This document shows, in pieces, positions 11,551 to 21,186 of a DNA stretch of 64,000 nucleotides. Below the pieces are notes generated by a model, which made no database searches, was not told the origin of the DNA, and was given only the letters and a program-made list of their open reading frames with translations. The position numbers and the translations under genes were made by a program. Position 1 is the first letter of the stretch, and every line of letters begins with the position of its first letter. Origin of the DNA: Pandoraea pulmonicola (GTDB lineage Bacteria > Pseudomonadota > Gammaproteobacteria > Burkholderiales > Burkholderiaceae). The stretch lies in contig NZ_CP010310.2 of NCBI RefSeq assembly GCF_000815105.2, positions 3,162,001 through 3,226,000 of the forward strand. The letters run 5' to 3'.

Positions 11551-12759
11551 ATGATTTCCACCACCCCGAGCGAACTCGCCCGTAATCTGCTGATCATTCT
11601 GGTACTCAGCCTGCTGATGATCGGCACCCTGTGGGTCCTGTTGCCGTTTCTGCCCGCGCTGATCTGGGCGGTCACGATCGTCGCCTCGACCTGGCCCCTG
11701 CTCATCGGCCTGGAACGCCGCCTCTGGGGCCGTCGCTGGCTTGCCACGACCATCATGATCGTTGGCATGCTGATCATCGTCGTCGCACCGCTGTCGGCCG
11801 CCATCGGCACGCTGATCGGACACGCGAGCGACATCAGCGAACAGGTGCATTCGATCGGACAGCGCGGTCTGCCCACGGCGCCCGACTGGCTCGCGCGCAT
11901 TCCCGTGATCGGACAACGCGCCAGCGACGAATGGCAGGCGCTGGCCGCCGCCGGTCCCGGCGGGCTCGTCGCCAAGGTCCAGCCATACGCGGTCAAGGCG
12001 GCATCGTGGGGGTTCTCCAAGCTCGGCTCGATCGGCCTGCTCTTCGTCCATCTGGGATTGACGCTGATCATCTCCGCCATCCTCTTCATGCAGGGGGACC
12101 GCGCCGCACGCGCGCTCATCCGCACGGCCCGACGTCTGGGCGGCGATCGGGGTGAAGAATCGGTGCGGCTGGCCGGCATGTCGATTCGGGCGGTGGCGCT
12201 CGGCATCGTGGTCACGGCCGTGACGCAATCGCTGCTCGGTGGACTGGGGTTGTGGCTGACCGGCGTTCCGCTGCCGGGCTTCCTCACGGCGCTCATGCTG
12301 GTGCTGTGCATCGCGCAAATCGGACCGTTCCCGGTGCTGCTCTCCAGCGTGGGGTGGCTCTACTGGCAGGACAGCCCGACGCTCGCCACGCTGCTGCTCG
12401 TGCTCTCGGTGTTCATCGGCATGCTCGATAACGTGATGCGTCCAATGCTCATCCGCCGCGGTGCGGATCTGCCGATGACGCTGATTCTCGCCGGCGTGCT
12501 CGGCGGCATGCTCACGTTCGGGATCGTGGGTCTGTTCGTGGGCCCCGTCATCCTCGCCGTGACGTACACGCTGTTGATGGCCTGGATCAACGACGGCTTG
12601 AACCGGCCAACGCTGGCGCCCACGGGCGCACCGGCCGTCTCGCCGGAACCGTCGGTAGCACCAGTGACGCCGAATAATAGCGCTCCCGCTGCGGAGGCTT
12701 CGACGCCCGCCCAACCTGCGGCCAAGACAATGGATGCTCACGACGATACGCGCGCCTAG
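11551..12759 (+). CDS. AI-2E family transporter (YdiK/PerM-like permease)
   Basis: A 402-residue inner-membrane protein with the AI-2E transporter layout. Paired N-terminal helices (about residues 14-50) and one near 65-85 are followed by a soluble amphipathic middle region (about 90-165). A C-terminal bundle of four to five helices ends near residue 345. The motif GPFPVLLSSVGWLYW and the DNVMRPMLIRRGADLP block are typical of YdiK-like members (about 370 residues). The last 50 residues are Ala/Pro/Thr-rich and probably a disordered cytoplasmic tail. GGAG lies upstream of the ATG. The family was named for autoinducer-2 export, but many members move other ions or small molecules, so the substrate is open. 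Confidence 0.88.
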   Translation: MISTTPSELARNLLIILVLSLLMIGTLWVLLPFLPALIWAVTIVASTWPLLIGLERRLWGRRWLATTIMIVGMLIIVVAPLSAAIGTLIGHASDISEQVHSIGQRGLPTAPDWLARIPVIGQRASDEWQALAAAGPGGLVAKVQPYAVKAASWGFSKLGSIGLLFVHLGLTLIISAILFMQGDRAARALIRTARRLGGDRGEESVRLAGMSIRAVALGIVVTAVTQSLLGGLGLWLTGVPLPGFLTALMLVLCIAQIGPFPVLLSSVGWLYWQDSPTLATLLLVLSVFIGMLDNVMRPMLIRRGADLPMTLILAGVLGGMLTFGIVGLFVGPVILAVTYTLLMAWINDGLNRPTLAPTGAPAVSPEPSVAPVTPNNSAPAAEASTPAQPAAKTMDAHDDTRA

Positions 12760-12872
12760 GAGACATCCTTGTCACGTGGAGCGGACGTATTTTTCGGATC
12801 GCTTCACCTGTCGCCACACGACGCGGCATGGCTAAATGGTCTCCATCATCACACGACGCCAGGAGCCATCGA

Positions 12873-13136
12873 ATGCCCAATACCTCAACCCAACAGGTCA
12901 ACGCCAAACCCGCGCGGCGATCGCTGCGCGTGCCCCGCCGGGCACGACTGGGCGACCCACCACTGCTGCGACGCGTGGGCGACGAACTGGCCTACACCCC
13001 CACGCGTTGCCGCGTCACCGCGAGTCTGACCATCCTGCGCTCGGGGACATGGTGGCAACACCTTGCAGCGACAGCGCTCACCGACGTGTGCATGCACATG
13101 CAAAAGCAGGCATCGGAACCTGAGCCACCGAAATGA
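12873..13136 (+). CDS. Small basic hypothetical protein (87 aa)
   Basis: An ATG at 12873 follows AGGAG at a 7-nt spacing, and codon third positions are strongly G/C, so I think this short frame is a gene. The product is Arg-rich (RRSLRVPRRARLGD, LLRRVGDEL) with a mildly hydrophobic stretch near residue 60. No domain is recognised. It follows the permease gene after 113 bp, and its stop codon overlaps the left arm of a strong hairpin (13135-13171). Overlapping frames nearby have poorer codon use and no ribosome site. Confidence 0.5.
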   Translation: MPNTSTQQVNAKPARRSLRVPRRARLGDPPLLRRVGDELAYTPTRCRVTASLTILRSGTWWQHLAATALTDVCMHMQKQASEPEPPK

Positions 13137-13171
13137 AACGCGCCGCCCGGCGAACCGGTGCGGCGCGTTTC
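13135..13171. terminator. Bidirectional hairpin terminator between convergent genes
   Basis: The 12-bp arms GAAACGCGCCGC (13135-13146) and GCGGCGCGTTTC (13160-13171) are perfect inverted repeats. The intervening 13 nt contain a second small hairpin (CCGG-CGAA-CCGG). It sits between the 3' ends of the small hypothetical gene (+) and fahA (-). The A/T-rich stem base gives a short T-run on both strands. Confidence 0.75.
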
Positions 13172-13195
13172 TCCCGACTTGATCGACGCAGCGAC

Positions 13196-14470
13196 TTATC
13201 GCGCCTTCGCCGGCAGAATCTTGCCGGCGACTTCGCCAAAGCCCACGCGATAGCCGTCGCCCTGGCACCAACCCGCCATCACGACGGTGTCGCCGTCCTC
13301 GATAAACGTGCGCTGCGCGCCGCTGGCGAGCGTGATCGGGTTCTTGCCGTTCCAGGTGAGTTCGAGCAGGCTGCCGAACGAGTCAGGCGTCGGCCCACTG
13401 ATCGTGCCCGATCCCATCAGATCGCCCACGCGCACGTTGCAGCCCGACACCGTGTGGTGTGCGAACTGCTGGGCCATGCTCCAGTACATATGGCGGAAGT
13501 TGGTGCGGCAGATCGACGTCGGCTGCGCGTCGCTTTCGGCCTGCAGGAGCACTTCGAGTTCGATGTCGAACGCATGCTTGCCCTGCTGTTGCAGGTATGA
13601 GAGCGGTTGCGGCGTCTGCTCTGGACCGGCAACGCGGAACGGCTCGAGCGCGTCCATCGTGACCACCCACGGCGAAATGGACGTACCGAACGTCTTGGCG
13701 TTGAACGGGCCGAGTGGCACGTATTCCCACTGCTGCAGGTCGCGTGCCGACCAGTCGTTGAGCAACACCATGCCGAAGATGGCCGCTTCGGCGGCCTCGA
13801 CGCTGAGCGCTTCGCCGAGCGAAGTGTCGCGGCCGACGATGAAGCCGGTTTCGAGTTCGAAATCGAGCTTGCGGCACGCGTCGAAGATCGGACGTGGCTG
13901 GTCAGGCAGCTTGATCTGTCCGTTCGGACGATGAATGTTCGTGCCGCTCACGACCACCGAGCTGGCGCGACCGTTGTAGCCGATCGGGATTTCGAGCCAG
14001 TTCGGCAGCAGCGCATTGGCCGGGTCGCGGAACATGCTGCCCACGTTGGTCGCGTGCTCTTTCGACGAGTAGAAGTCGGTGTAGCCCGGCACCTGCACTG
14101 GCAGATGCAGCGTCGCGTCGGCAAGTGGCACGAGTGCCTGTGCGCGCAACGCGGCGTTATCGCGCAACGCGGCGTCGCCGTCGGTGGCCAGCAGCGAGGT
14201 CAGGCGCGCGCGCGTGGCGCGCCACGCGGCGCTGCCCAGCGACACGAAGGCGTTGATCGACGACTGGTTGAAGACGAGTGTCTCGTCGGCCTTGAGCACG
14301 CCGGCCGCTTCGAGGGCGGCCAGATCAAGCACCTGATCGCCAATGGCCACGCCCACGCGCGGCGACGGCTGCGCCTGAGTCGAGAACACGCCATACGGCA
14401 GGTTTTGCAGCGGGAAATCCGTCACACCGGTATTGGCGGACGCGACCCAGCTTTGCGGGAGAGCGGACAT
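13196..14470 (-). CDS. fahA: Fumarylacetoacetase
   Basis: Hydrolyses fumarylacetoacetate to fumarate and acetoacetate, the last step of tyrosine/homogentisate degradation. At 424 residues it is the usual length for FAH. Characteristic blocks are visible: VPGYTDFYSSKEHATNVG (substrate and metal site, about residues 125-140), NDWSARDLQQWEYVPLGPF and GSGTISGP near the C-terminus. The start at 14470 gives MSALPQSWV. It is 94 bp downstream of hmgA on the same strand and so probably in an hmgA-fahA operon. A maleylacetoacetate isomerase gene, needed between the two steps, is not seen in this window. Confidence 0.95.
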   Translation of the reverse strand: MSALPQSWVASANTGVTDFPLQNLPYGVFSTQAQPSPRVGVAIGDQVLDLAALEAAGVLKADETLVFNQSSINAFVSLGSAAWRATRARLTSLLATDGDAALRDNAALRAQALVPLADATLHLPVQVPGYTDFYSSKEHATNVGSMFRDPANALLPNWLEIPIGYNGRASSVVVSGTNIHRPNGQIKLPDQPRPIFDACRKLDFELETGFIVGRDTSLGEALSVEAAEAAIFGMVLLNDWSARDLQQWEYVPLGPFNAKTFGTSISPWVVTMDALEPFRVAGPEQTPQPLSYLQQQGKHAFDIELEVLLQAESDAQPTSICRTNFRHMYWSMAQQFAHHTVSGCNVRVGDLMGSGTISGPTPDSFGSLLELTWNGKNPITLASGAQRTFIEDGDTVVMAGWCQGDGYRVGFGEVAGKILPAKAR

Positions 14471-14564
14471 ATGAATTCCTTTTTCGGGGAAGTGCTGCGG
14501 CCGGCGCGGCGGGAATCGCCGGGCCGGCCGTCTCAATGGTGGCGATGTGGTAAGCGAACGCCGC

Positions 14565-15884
14565 TTACTTCTGGCTCGGATTGAAGTGCTTTTTCAAACC
14601 TTGCCAGCACGTGTAGTAGTTGCCTTGCAGTTGCGGCGACTCCAGCGCGAATCGCGTCGGACGAATGACCGCGGGCGTCTCGAACATGAAGGCCATCGTG
14701 GCATCGACCTTGTGCGGCTTGCTCGTGTCGGCCGCGGAGGCCTTCTCGAACGTATCCGCATCGGGGCCGTGGCCCGACATGCAGTTGTGCAGGCTCGCGC
14801 CGCCCGGCACGAAGCCCTCGGCCTTGGCGTCGTACACGCCATGGATCAGGCCCATGAACTCACTCGCAATGTTGCGGTGGAACCAGGGCGGACGGAATGA
14901 GTTTTCCATCGCGAGCCAGCGCGGCGGGAAGATCACGAAGTCGATGTCGTCGACACCCGGCGCGTTGCTCTGCGATTGCAGCACCAGGAAGATGGACGGA
15001 TCCGGGTGGTCGTAACTGATCGAGCCGATGGTGTTGAAGCGGCGCAGGTCGTACTTGTACGGCGCATAGTTGCCGTGCCACGCCACCACGTCCAGCGGCG
15101 AGTGACCGATGTCCGCACGCCAAAGCTCACCGCCGAACTTCGCCACCAGTTCGAAGTCGCCTTCGACGTCTTCATAGGCCGCCACGGGCGTGAGAAAGTC
15201 GCGCGGATTTGCCAGGCCGTTCGAGCCGATCGGGCCGAGATCGGGCAGGCGGAACAAGGCGCCGTAGTTCTCGCAGACGTAGCCGCGAGCGCGGCCGTCG
15301 AGCAGCGTGACGCGAAAACGTACGCCGCGCGGCAGCACAACGATCTCGTAAGGCTCGACATCAAGCACGCCGAACTCGGTCGCAATACGCAGCCGGCCGT
15401 CCTGAGGCACGACCAGCAGCTCGCCGTCGGCATTGTAGAAAAAGCGGCCTTCCATCGACTTGTTGGCCGCGTAGAGGTGGATGCCGCAACCGTGCCCGGC
15501 ATCCGGGCCGCCGTTGCCGGCCATCGTCACCATGCCGTCGACGAAATCGGTCGGCACGTCGGGCATCGGCAGCGGGTCCCAGCGCAGTTGGTTAGGCGGC
15601 GCGGGAACGTCGCCGAAGTGGCTCAACCAACGGGACTGTTCGATGGCCGTGAACGGCTGATGGACCGCGGCGGGGCGAATGCGATACACCCAGGAGCGGC
15701 GGTTATGGCCGCGCGGCGCGGTAAACGCCGTGCCCGAGAGTTGTTCCGCATAAAGTCCATACGGCGCGCGTTGCGGCGAGTTTTGTCCGATGGGCAGTGC
15801 ACCGGGCAATGCCTCGGACGCGAATTCGTTGGCGAATCCGGACAAATAGCCCAGTTCCCCCTGGATTTGATCAGCTTGGCGCAT
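14565..15884 (-). CDS. hmgA: Homogentisate 1,2-dioxygenase
   Basis: A non-haem iron dioxygenase that cleaves the ring of homogentisate to maleylacetoacetate. It has 439 residues, within the family norm. Iron-ligand regions of the cupin fold are present: His in [16 protein letters not shown] together with the Glu of the same block, and the downstream His in [12 protein letters not shown]. The N-terminal [13 protein letters not shown] is highly typical. The ATG at 15884 starts MRQADQIQ; the longer open frame to 15974 runs through the divergent promoter and is not coding. The first gene of hmgA-fahA, facing away from a LysR-type regulator. Confidence 0.96.
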   Translation of the reverse strand: MRQADQIQGELGYLSGFANEFASEALPGALPIGQNSPQRAPYGLYAEQLSGTAFTAPRGHNRRSWVYRIRPAAVHQPFTAIEQSRWLSHFGDVPAPPNQLRWDPLPMPDVPTDFVDGMVTMAGNGGPDAGHGCGIHLYAANKSMEGRFFYNADGELLVVPQDGRLRIATEFGVLDVEPYEIVVLPRGVRFRVTLLDGRARGYVCENYGALFRLPDLGPIGSNGLANPRDFLTPVAAYEDVEGDFELVAKFGGELWRADIGHSPLDVVAWHGNYAPYKYDLRRFNTIGSISYDHPDPSIFLVLQSQSNAPGVDDIDFVIFPPRWLAMENSFRPPWFHRNIASEFMGLIHGVYDAKAEGFVPGGASLHNCMSGHGPDADTFEKASAADTSKPHKVDATMAFMFETPAVIRPTRFALESPQLQGNYYTCWQGLKKHFNPSQK

Positions 15885-15997
15885 GACTGGCCTCGTCTCC
15901 TGGTTTCGAATGCGACCATTGTCTGACAAGACACCACATTTTGCGATATAAATAGACAAATCCACTATATTCACAATGCGAATAATACAACCGCACC
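15885..15997. promoter_or_regulatory. Divergent hmgA / LysR promoter region
   Basis: The 113-bp gap between hmgA and the LysR gene turns A+T-rich near the regulator. It contains the dyad ATAG (15952-15955), N9, CTAT (15965-15968). A small dyad with a 9-bp centre in a shared promoter is the usual arrangement for LysR-family binding. This is inferred from position and symmetry only. Confidence 0.45.
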
Positions 15998-16903
15998 ATG
16001 ATTTCCTTGCGCGATGTCGATCTGAACCTGCTGGTGGTTTTTCATGCGGTGCTCACACATCGGAGCATTTCCCAGGCCGCGCGTGAACTGGGGCTGTCGC
16101 AGCCTGCGGTCAGCAACGGGCTGGCGCGACTGCGCCAAACGTTCGATGACGAGTTGTTCACGCGCACGGGCACGGGCATGCAGCCGACGCCGTTCGGCGA
16201 GGCGCTGGCTGAGCCCGTATCGGCGGCACTGGCGGGGATTTCACGCGCGATAAACCATCGCGAGGCCTTCGATCCCGCGACCAGTCAACGCGCCTTCACG
16301 TTGGCAATGACAGACGTCGGCGAGGTATATTTCATGCCCGCGCTCGTCGATCTGTGCACCCGGCTCGCGCCGGGCGTACGCATCAGCACGGTGCGCGCGA
16401 CGCTGCCCGACCTGAAGGAGGAGATGGCCGCCGGCCGCATCGATCTCGCGGTCGGGGCGTTCGACGACCTGACCGGCCCCTTCTTCCAGCGCCGCCTGTT
16501 TCGCCAGCAGTACGTCAGCATGTTTCGCATCGGGCATGCACTGGACAAGCCTGGCGCAGGCCTCGCGGCGTTTCAGGCGGCTCGGCATCTGTTCGTCTCG
16601 ACGGGCGACAATCCCTACGCGCGGGTCAATCAATTGCTCGCGCAAGCCGGCTTCGGTGCGGACGCCAATTTCTGGGTTCCGCACTTCATCGCCGTGCCAT
16701 ATGTCGTGAGCGTCAACGACCTCGTCGTGACCGTTCCGCAGAAGTTCGCCGAACGCGCCGCGGCGCCCTTCGGACTACGCTTCGTCAAACCGCCGTTGCG
16801 CCTGCCGGCATTGCAGACGAACGTGTTCTGGCATCGCCGGTACCACCAGGACGCCGGCAATCAATGGCTGCGGCAAATCATCTCGGAGCACTTCGTGGAG
16901 TAG
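15998..16903 (+). CDS. LysR family transcriptional regulator beside hmgA
   Basis: A 301-residue regulator. The N-terminal winged helix-turn-helix is at about residues 6-65 ([38 protein letters not shown]), and the periplasmic-binding-protein-like effector domain covers about 90-295. The pattern is close to the NodD/PcpR/LinR branch, which respond to aromatic compounds. Its divergence from hmgA makes it the likely regulator of homogentisate catabolism. The effector could be homogentisate or a precursor (inference). Its 3' end converges on the phosphorelay kinase with only 12 bp between. Confidence 0.92.
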   Translation: MISLRDVDLNLLVVFHAVLTHRSISQAARELGLSQPAVSNGLARLRQTFDDELFTRTGTGMQPTPFGEALAEPVSAALAGISRAINHREAFDPATSQRAFTLAMTDVGEVYFMPALVDLCTRLAPGVRISTVRATLPDLKEEMAAGRIDLAVGAFDDLTGPFFQRRLFRQQYVSMFRIGHALDKPGAGLAAFQAARHLFVSTGDNPYARVNQLLAQAGFGADANFWVPHFIAVPYVVSVNDLVVTVPQKFAERAAAPFGLRFVKPPLRLPALQTNVFWHRRYHQDAGNQWLRQIISEHFVE

Positions 16904-16915
16904 GTGCTGCGGGAA

Positions 16916-19900
16916 TCAGGCGTCGCTGACGATGGCGTGCCCTTGCGAACGCAGCCATTCGTTCCAGGCGATATCGAGCGCATCGAGCGCCGCCTCCATC
17001 TGCCCTGGCGACGCCTGCGGGGCGAGGTGTTCGACCTGTGCGGCAAGCGTCGCGAGTGAACTCAGTCCGAAGGTCATGTAACCGCCGCGAAGCCGGTGCG
17101 CCGAATGGCGCAGCGTCTCGCGCGATAATGCGGCCAGCGCCGCACGGCAATTGGCGATGTCCTGATCGGCGATGTTCACGAATGCGTCGAGCATATCCGA
17201 TAGCGGCATCCGCCCCTCGTTCGACGCCGGGGCGTCCGGTGCATGCTCCGCATCGGGTTCGGCGAGAGGCGCCGGCAGCGGCGCGATCTCGCCGCACAGC
17301 GATGGGTAACGTCGCCGCACGACTTCTATGACGCGCATCAGCGAACGCGCGTCGACGGGCTTGTAGACGACCGCATCGTACGGCGACTTCGCATCGCGAT
17401 CGTGGCGCAACGTCACGTCGGCCGTCGCCGCCACCACCGGCACGTGCTCGGCGCGCGCCTTGATCTCTGTCGCGAGCGCATGACCGGACATGTGAGGCAT
17501 GTTGGCGTCGGTGATCACGAGCATGTGAGACTCGGCGTCAAACGCGTCCAGGGCCTCGCGCGGGTCATGGTAGCAATCGACGATCGCGCCCAACCCTTCC
17601 AACTGACGGGAAAGCAGCATGCCGCTGATGGGATGATCGTCGGCGACCAGCACGTACCACCCTGCCAGCGGCTGCGCACGCGCTTGCGCATCCGGGGCCG
17701 GCAGTTCCCCGTGAGCTGTCAGCCCCGGATGCGGCATCGAACCCAGTGCGTCCCACAACTCCGCTTGCTGAAAGAGCGCGATGTCGCGCGGCCACGCACG
17801 TGTCGCGCCCGTTGGTCGATCGACCGGCGCGGAGCGCAGCAGATAGACGTCCGTGCCTGCCATGCCGCGCACCGGCCACTCGTCGGCGAACATCAGCAGA
17901 CCGGCGTCCTGCGCGCGGCCCGCTCCCGTGGACCACGACACCGCATCGCCATGTCGCACCGGCACATAACCGGCGCGACGAATCAGGGCTTCGAGATACC
18001 AATGCCGGCGCGACAGCGCGCTGACATAACCGAACGTTTCGCCGGATTCGATCACGACCGGCGCTTCACTTTCTGGCGCCCATGGCAAGCGCAGCGTGAA
18101 GGTCATCGTCGTACCCTCTCCCTCGCGGCTGTCCACCTGCAATTGGCCACCGAGCATGCCCACGAACTGCTGTGAGATGGCCAGTCCCAATCCTGTGCCG
18201 TGCTGCATGCCGGGCTCGTTCGTGCTTTTGCCGAACGGACGGAACAGATCGGCAAGATCCTCCGCAGCGATGCCTGCTCCGCTGTCGTTCACGGCAAAGG
18301 TCACGTCGCAGCCCTGCGCGTCGGCGCGTGCGAGCATGGCACTGAACGCGACGTGCCCCTTCTCGGTGAACTTGATGGCATTGCCGACCAGGTTGGTGAC
18401 GACTTGCCCGATCCGCAATGCGTCGGTATGCACGGCACGCACAAGCGCCGGGTCGATCATCCAGTCGAGCGTCAGACCCTGCAAGCGCGCACGTCCGGTA
18501 AACGACAGCCCCACGGCCTCGAGCTCCTTGAGCAACGAGCAATCGCGGGCGTTGAGCTCGAAACGCCCGACCTGCATGCGGGAATAATCGAGCAGATCGT
18601 TGATGAGGTCGAGCAGGTTGCGCGTCGAGCTTTCCATCACATCGACGTAGTAGCGATGATCGTCGCCAAGGTTCTGCGCGCTCAGCAACTCCAGCGACGC
18701 CAGCGTGCCATAGAGCGGCGTGCGCATTTCGTGGCTGACCGTGGTCAGGAAGACGTCCTTCGCCCGGTTGGCGGACTCGGCCGCCAGACGCGCCTTGCGT
18801 TGTTCCAGCTCGAACCGGCGTTGCTCGGTCACGTCGGAGAGCGTGGCGATGAGCACCGGCGCCTCGCGGAAGACCGTATCGACGAAGCTCACGGCGTAAT
18901 GGCGCTCGCCGGCATCGTCCATTGCGCTGAGCAGGCGCCGCACCGGACGCGTGACCACCCCGCTGTTCAGTTGACGATACATGCGGGTGAGCTCACCGTC
19001 GCCCAGTTGCCGCAACAGGTCGACCGTGCCCGCATAGGCCGGATTGCTCATGACGACGGCGGGCTCGAACGGATCGAGGATCGCCATGCCGACGGGCGCC
19101 GTCTCGATGAGCGTCTGCGTGAAGGCGTCGCGCTCGAGCAGCGTCGTCGTGCGCTGACTTGCCGGCTCGATGATGCGCTGACGTATGTAACGCATACCGG
19201 CGTACACGCCGCCAGCGTACAGAAGCAGGAGCAAGGTGGCGCCGAACAGCAGAGGCGCATTCTGGTGCAGCAGGCTCGACGGCCGCGTGGCATAGCGCAC
19301 AAACCACGGCGCCGACGGGAGGCGTCGCTCGAAGACGATGCGCTGGCCGTCGCTGCGAAGTGCCATTTGCGCACCGCCGAACAGTGGCAACGTGACAAGC
19401 GTACGCAGGCGGCCAAGCGTTGAGAGCGGTATGCCGGCGGTGGCGATGACCAGACCATCGTCCGAAATCAGCTGCAGGGATTCCCCGGTCTGCTGGAAGT
19501 TGCGCATGCGCGGCGGTACCAGCATCTCGGGCGACATGCTCGTGCCGATGTACAACAGCAGATGTCCGTCCAGATCGCGAATCGGCATGAAGTTCGCGAC
19601 AGTCTTCAGATGCGTGACGGGGTGTTCGTAGTTGTAGGTCCAGAACGGACCGTCGTGATTGCCATGCGCCCGCGCATGATAGCGCTCAACCTTGTTGATT
19701 TCGGCGAGCATCATGCGTGTGTCCTGCGCCAGCTTGGCGGAGTTGAACGCATCCCGCCCGGCTGCCGGACGATAGGCCGCAAAAGCGCCGTCGGGCGACA
19801 TGATGAACGTCTCGTCCTGTCCGTCGAGCGGGCTCCAGAAGTTGGCGTCGAGCACCATGAGCCGCAGGGTCAGCCGCGCGTAGAGTTCCGCGCGCTCGAG

Positions 19901-20296
19901 CGGAATCTCGGCGAGCTTGACGATCTCGAACTGGCCATCCCAGCCGACACCGTTGATTCGCCTGGCCGTGCCGACAGGCATCTGCGACAGCGGTTGCAGA
20001 ACACGATCGGTCAGCGCCTGCGTCACGCCACCCTGGCGAGCCTGTCTGGACTGCGTGGACTGCGCCATCGCCCGCGCCTGCTCGTTGAAGATCTCGAGAT
20101 CGCGAATCTCGCGACCCACGGCCGCAAAAAATGCCTCGGTCTTCTGACCGCCCTGCCAAAGCGCGCCAAACAGCGCATACGACACGGCCGCGCCCCAGAC
20201 CGACAGGCCAAAGAGCAGCGCAAGCAGGCCGCCTACACGAAGCAGGCGGCCTGCAATGGCGATGTCACGCATCATGGTCCTGGCGGGCATTGACAC
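16916..20296 (-). CDS. RcsC-like hybrid sensor histidine kinase with receiver and HPt domains
   Basis: A 1126-residue phosphorelay kinase. Transmembrane helix 1 is at about 21-47, a periplasmic sensor region at 48-345, and helix 2 at about 347-368. A PAS-like linker (390-490) leads to HisKA with phospho-acceptor His522 in VSHEMRTPLYG and an ATPase (N-box 633-644, G1 DSGAGI 671, G2 GTGLGL about 700). Residues 745-870 match the position of the RcsC ABL linker. The receiver spans about 880-995 (Asp886/887, Asp930, Lys979) and the HPt domain about 1030-1120 (His1067 in SAHRLRGG). RcsC itself passes phosphate to the separate HPt protein RcsD; here the HPt domain is fused. The gene lies 23 bp downstream of the RcsB-like regulator, so they form one operon. 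Confidence 0.92.
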   Translation of the reverse strand: MSMPARTMMRDIAIAGRLLRVGGLLALLFGLSVWGAAVSYALFGALWQGGQKTEAFFAAVGREIRDLEIFNEQARAMAQSTQSRQARQGGVTQALTDRVLQPLSQMPVGTARRINGVGWDGQFEIVKLAEIPLERAELYARLTLRLMVLDANFWSPLDGQDETFIMSPDGAFAAYRPAAGRDAFNSAKLAQDTRMMLAEINKVERYHARAHGNHDGPFWTYNYEHPVTHLKTVANFMPIRDLDGHLLLYIGTSMSPEMLVPPRMRNFQQTGESLQLISDDGLVIATAGIPLSTLGRLRTLVTLPLFGGAQMALRSDGQRIVFERRLPSAPWFVRYATRPSSLLHQNAPLLFGATLLLLLYAGGVYAGMRYIRQRIIEPASQRTTTLLERDAFTQTLIETAPVGMAILDPFEPAVVMSNPAYAGTVDLLRQLGDGELTRMYRQLNSGVVTRPVRRLLSAMDDAGERHYAVSFVDTVFREAPVLIATLSDVTEQRRFELEQRKARLAAESANRAKDVFLTTVSHEMRTPLYGTLASLELLSAQNLGDDHRYYVDVMESSTRNLLDLINDLLDYSRMQVGRFELNARDCSLLKELEAVGLSFTGRARLQGLTLDWMIDPALVRAVHTDALRIGQVVTNLVGNAIKFTEKGHVAFSAMLARADAQGCDVTFAVNDSGAGIAAEDLADLFRPFGKSTNEPGMQHGTGLGLAISQQFVGMLGGQLQVDSREGEGTTMTFTLRLPWAPESEAPVVIESGETFGYVSALSRRHWYLEALIRRAGYVPVRHGDAVSWSTGAGRAQDAGLLMFADEWPVRGMAGTDVYLLRSAPVDRPTGATRAWPRDIALFQQAELWDALGSMPHPGLTAHGELPAPDAQARAQPLAGWYVLVADDHPISGMLLSRQLEGLGAIVDCYHDPREALDAFDAESHMLVITDANMPHMSGHALATEIKARAEHVPVVAATADVTLRHDRDAKSPYDAVVYKPVDARSLMRVIEVVRRRYPSLCGEIAPLPAPLAEPDAEHAPDAPASNEGRMPLSDMLDAFVNIADQDIANCRAALAALSRETLRHSAHRLRGGYMTFGLSSLATLAAQVEHLAPQASPGQMEAALDALDIAWNEWLRSQGHAIVSDA

Positions 20297-20319
20297 CAGT
20301 GCCCGGTGGCGGCGCGGAC

Positions 20320-21000
20320 TCAGGCTGCGCTCGCTGTTTCGGTTTCGGCTTCGCCTTCATGCCCGAACTGGACCGGACTCGAGACGTGCAGCTTGAACAA
20401 CTCCATGTCGGTGCGGCAGCCCAGCTTGCACATGGCCATGCGCTTCTGGTTGTTGATCGTCTTGGCCGAGCGCTTGAGCGCTGCGGCGATCTGCGACACG
20501 TTCTGGCCATCCAGATACATGCGCAGCACTTCCATCTCCTTGGGCGAGAGCGGGCGGCGAGCCGTCGGCTTGCGGCGCATCTGCTCCTCGAGGATCTGTT
20601 CGGCGCGGCCGCCGCGATAGCTCATGCCACGCCGGCAGCGTTCCACGCAGACGGTGATTTCGCGCAGATCGTCGGACTTGGTCATCACGCCGAGCACGCC
20701 GCAGTCGTCGAGCGCGCGGAGGATGGCCGGCTGCTCGATCGAGGTGAAGACGATGATCTTGACGTCGCGGTAGTTGCGACGCACGCGATTGATCATCCCG
20801 AGACCATCACCGAAAATGCCGCCGGGCATGCAGTAATCCGTGATGAGCACATCCACGGAGTTCTTCTCCAGTGCCTCGAACAGTTCGGTGGAGTTGGACA
20901 CTGGCGGCAGCACATGGAAGCCGGGATCCGAGGAAAGCATTTCACGCAGCGTGGAGGCAATGATCGGGTGATCGTCGGCAATCAGAATTTTTACCATCAT
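20320..21000 (-). CDS. RcsB-like response regulator (NarL/FixJ type)
   Basis: A 226-residue regulator. The receiver has Asp9/Asp10, phospho-acceptor Asp55 in VLITDYCMPGG and Lys108. The GerE/LuxR helix-turn-helix lies at about 150-200. The blocks MPGGIFGDG, SPKEMEVLR and KTINNQKRMAMCKLG parallel E. coli RcsB (MPGDKYGDG, SPKESEVLR, KTISSQKKSAMMKLG) more closely than generic NarL regulators, so I call it RcsB-like. Two adjacent ATGs (21000 and 20997) are possible starts, with AAGGA upstream. The tail beyond residue 205 is Glu/Thr/Ala-rich. It pairs with the downstream hybrid kinase. Likely targets include its own locus, given the Rcs-box-like dyad at 21823-21877. Confidence 0.92.
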   Translation of the reverse strand: MMVKILIADDHPIIASTLREMLSSDPGFHVLPPVSNSTELFEALEKNSVDVLITDYCMPGGIFGDGLGMINRVRRNYRDVKIIVFTSIEQPAILRALDDCGVLGVMTKSDDLREITVCVERCRRGMSYRGGRAEQILEEQMRRKPTARRPLSPKEMEVLRMYLDGQNVSQIAAALKRSAKTINNQKRMAMCKLGCRTDMELFKLHVSSPVQFGHEGEAETETASAA

Positions 21001-21088
21001 GTGCAGAATCCTTTTCAAAGAAGTCAGCCGTGGGCGCGCGCGATCCTCCGCCGTGTCTACGCGTCATGGCCTCCTAAAAGAGGAATGC

Positions 21089-21128
21089 GTGTCGGGCTGA
21101 CACACTCGTTGGTCACTGGCGAGTGACC
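21089..21128. repeat. Two adjacent inverted repeats in the lipoprotein-rcsB-like gap
   Basis: GTGTC (21089-21093) pairs with GACAC (21099-21103), and GGTCACT (21111-21117) pairs perfectly with AGTGACC (21122-21128) around a 4-nt loop. Both lie in the 186-bp gap between the lipoprotein gene and the RcsB-like gene. They could attenuate read-through or bind a regulator. There is no T-tract, so a simple intrinsic terminator is doubtful. Confidence 0.5.
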
Positions 21129-21186
21129 GCGTTGTCGTTACGCGATGTCTTGCGGGGCACCGGCACTGCCGACACCCGGCCTCGCG

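Noticed and set aside
11359..12741. A 460-codon minus-strand frame opposite the AI-2E-family permease
   Set aside because: Gln/Arg/His-rich antisense shadow of an unmistakable membrane protein.
20942..21067. A 41-codon leader frame before and overlapping the RcsB-like gene, with AGGAGG
   Set aside because: The AGGAGG ends only 2 nt from the ATG, too close for efficient initiation, and the peptide has no sign of selection.
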